NCBI GenBank assembly: GCA_020426085.1
Contig: JAGQQP010000268.1
Span: 1 to 6,128, forward strand
Source: Planctomycetaceae bacterium
Lineage (GTDB): Bacteria > Planctomycetota > Planctomycetia > Planctomycetales > Planctomycetaceae
Direction of reading: 5' to 3'
Length of the DNA stretch: 6,128 nt
Both the position numbers and the translations under genes were made by a program. Shown piece by piece: positions 5,206 through 6,128 of this stretch. How positions within the stretch are numbered: position 1 is the first letter of the stretch; each line of letters starts with the position of its first letter. The notes beneath the pieces are model-generated. The model made no database searches and was not told where the DNA came from. It saw only the letters and a list, made by a program, of their open reading frames with translations.

Positions 5206-6128
5206 TTATTGGACATCAACGAGAAAACGGAATTCGGCAGTCATATACAGTGTCTGGAACCAGGCGGCCCAGGCATCGACATCGGCGGTTTTACTTTTAG
5301 GATCGCTGGACTGCCGAACCTGTTGAATCAGTTGCAGTGCGCCCATTTGTTCTGCAGCAGAAGGGGTTCGTGCCAACGCCCACCGCATTGCCAGTTTTAT
5401 TTTGGCTGTATCGTCTTTGGCTTGTTTATCCGCCAGCAGACGCTGGGCCGCGTATCGGGATTGATCGGTGATGAACTGAGAATTCCGCAGGTAAAGTGCC
5501 TGCGCGGGAACATTGGTAACTGCACGATTTCCACTGACCAGACTGGGCGAGGGGAAGTCGAACAGATCAAACAGTTCGGGAACATAATCGCGGACGACCG
5601 GCAGATAGATGCTGCGATGATTGCTGGACGGCTGCAGTTTTTCCATGGGGATACTGCGTGCTAGCTTATCACCGAGCGGCGTAACCGTTGATGTTGTGGG
5701 GCGGTTAAAATCGAGTTGTCCGCTGACTGTCAGGATTGCGTCGCGAATCGCTTCTGCTTCGAGGCGGCGGGGAGAGGCACGCCAGAGCAGGCGGTTATCG
5801 GGATTGATTTCCATGTTGGCAGAATCGGGAGTGCTGCTTAACTGATAAACGTGGCTGAGCATGATCGTACGGATCATCTGCTTGGTCGACCAGCCTTCCT
5901 GCATGAACTGCAAGGCGAGCGCGTCGAGTAATTCAGGATGTGTAGGCTGTTTGCCGATTACACCGAAGTTATCGACCGAGGGGACCAGGCCGCGGCCGAG
6001 CAAGTGGTGCCAGATGCGGTTGACCATCACACGGGCGGTGATCGGGTTTTGTTCGCTGGTGATCCACTGGGCGAGTTCTAGGCGACCGCTGTGTTTGGCT
6101 GCAATGGGGGGAGTGTTTTCGATTTTGA
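5206..6128 (-). CDS. DUF1553 (PSD1-type) protein, C-terminal part, cut by window edge
   Basis: 306 residues are visible, and the frame is open to the right edge with no stop, so the N-terminal part (usually a DUF1549 domain, often with a planctomycete cytochrome-c-like PSCyt1 domain) lies outside. An apparent GTG start at 6030 is an ordinary Val codon inside the conserved ITARVMVNRIWHHLLGRGLV (29-48). Other DUF1553 marks in order: DNFGVIGKQPTHPELLDALA (52-71), MIRTIMLSHVYQLSS (84-98), NRLLWRASPRRLEAEAIRDA (111-130), RSIYLPVVRDYVPELFDLFDF (171-191), VTNVPAQALYLRNSQFI (203-219) and the C-terminal AEFRFLVD. It ends at TAA 5208-5206. The protein is probably envelope-associated; its role is unknown, though the partnership with DUF1501 proteins across Planctomycetota suggests a shared extracytoplasmic task. 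It is the promoter-proximal gene of the visible pair. Confidence 0.92.
   Translation of the reverse strand, partial: KIENTPPIAAKHSGRLELAQWITSEQNPITARVMVNRIWHHLLGRGLVPSVDNFGVIGKQPTHPELLDALALQFMQEGWSTKQMIRTIMLSHVYQLSSTPDSANMEINPDNRLLWRASPRRLEAEAIRDAILTVSGQLDFNRPTTSTVTPLGDKLARSIPMEKLQPSSNHRSIYLPVVRDYVPELFDLFDFPSPSLVSGNRAVTNVPAQALYLRNSQFITDQSRYAAQRLLADKQAKDDTAKIKLAMRWALARTPSAAEQMGALQLIQQVRQSSDPKSKTADVDAWAAWFQTLYMTAEFRFLVDVQ

Noticed and set aside
5203..5664. Plus-strand open frame of 153 codons
   Set aside because: Antisense to the DUF1553 gene, which has strong motif support in the opposite strand.

Overview
The window looks like chromosome of a planctomycete, plausibly a Gimesia/Planctomyces-like marine lineage. 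The strongest evidence is at the right end: a Tat-exported DUF1501 protein lies directly downstream of a DUF1553 (PSD1-type) protein, a pairing greatly expanded in Planctomycetota and rare elsewhere. Base composition is moderate. The genus is inferred from gene content only.

Layout. Bases 20-946 (+) encode a two-domain universal stress protein resembling UspE. Bases 947-1251 are an AT-rich intergenic region with a perfect 9-bp inverted repeat (1037-1061) and a TATAAT box (1130-1135). Bases 1252-1863 (+) encode a class I SAM-dependent methyltransferase of the PmtA/OlsG (phospholipid or ornithine-lipid N-methyltransferase) type. Its stop codon lies close to a block of dead mobile DNA.

Bases of about 1880-3600 are a graveyard of two related but distinct IS3-family elements. 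They sit head to tail and are read on the minus strand. Copy A (about 2579-3574) keeps an intact orfA (87 codons plus stop). Its orfB has two in-frame stops, a deletion removing the catalytic Glu region, and a 1-base slip in a G6 run. Copy B (about 1937-2578) has an orfA with a frameshift and two TAG codons, and an orfB cut off before its catalytic domain. Copy B still carries a textbook A-AAA-AAG slippery site; copy A has instead a bare ATGA stop/start overlap. An imperfect inverted repeat lies at the two outer edges of the block.

Bases 3601-3775 hold no gene, only a bulged stem-loop and T-rich tracts. Bases 3776-5149 (-) encode the DUF1501 protein with a clear twin-arginine signal. Bases 5206-6128 (-) encode the C-terminal part of the DUF1553 protein, which runs off the right edge. 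The two read as one transcription unit, DUF1553 first, with a 56-base gap and a strong ribosome binding site for the second gene.

I found no CRISPR array, tRNA, rRNA, phage or defence genes, and no convincing undescribed system. The most useful leads are the two IS3 relics with different orfA/orfB coupling, the hairpin that could hide the orfA ribosome binding site of copy B, the dyad before the lipid methyltransferase, and the unusual acidic residues in the first DUF1501 motif.
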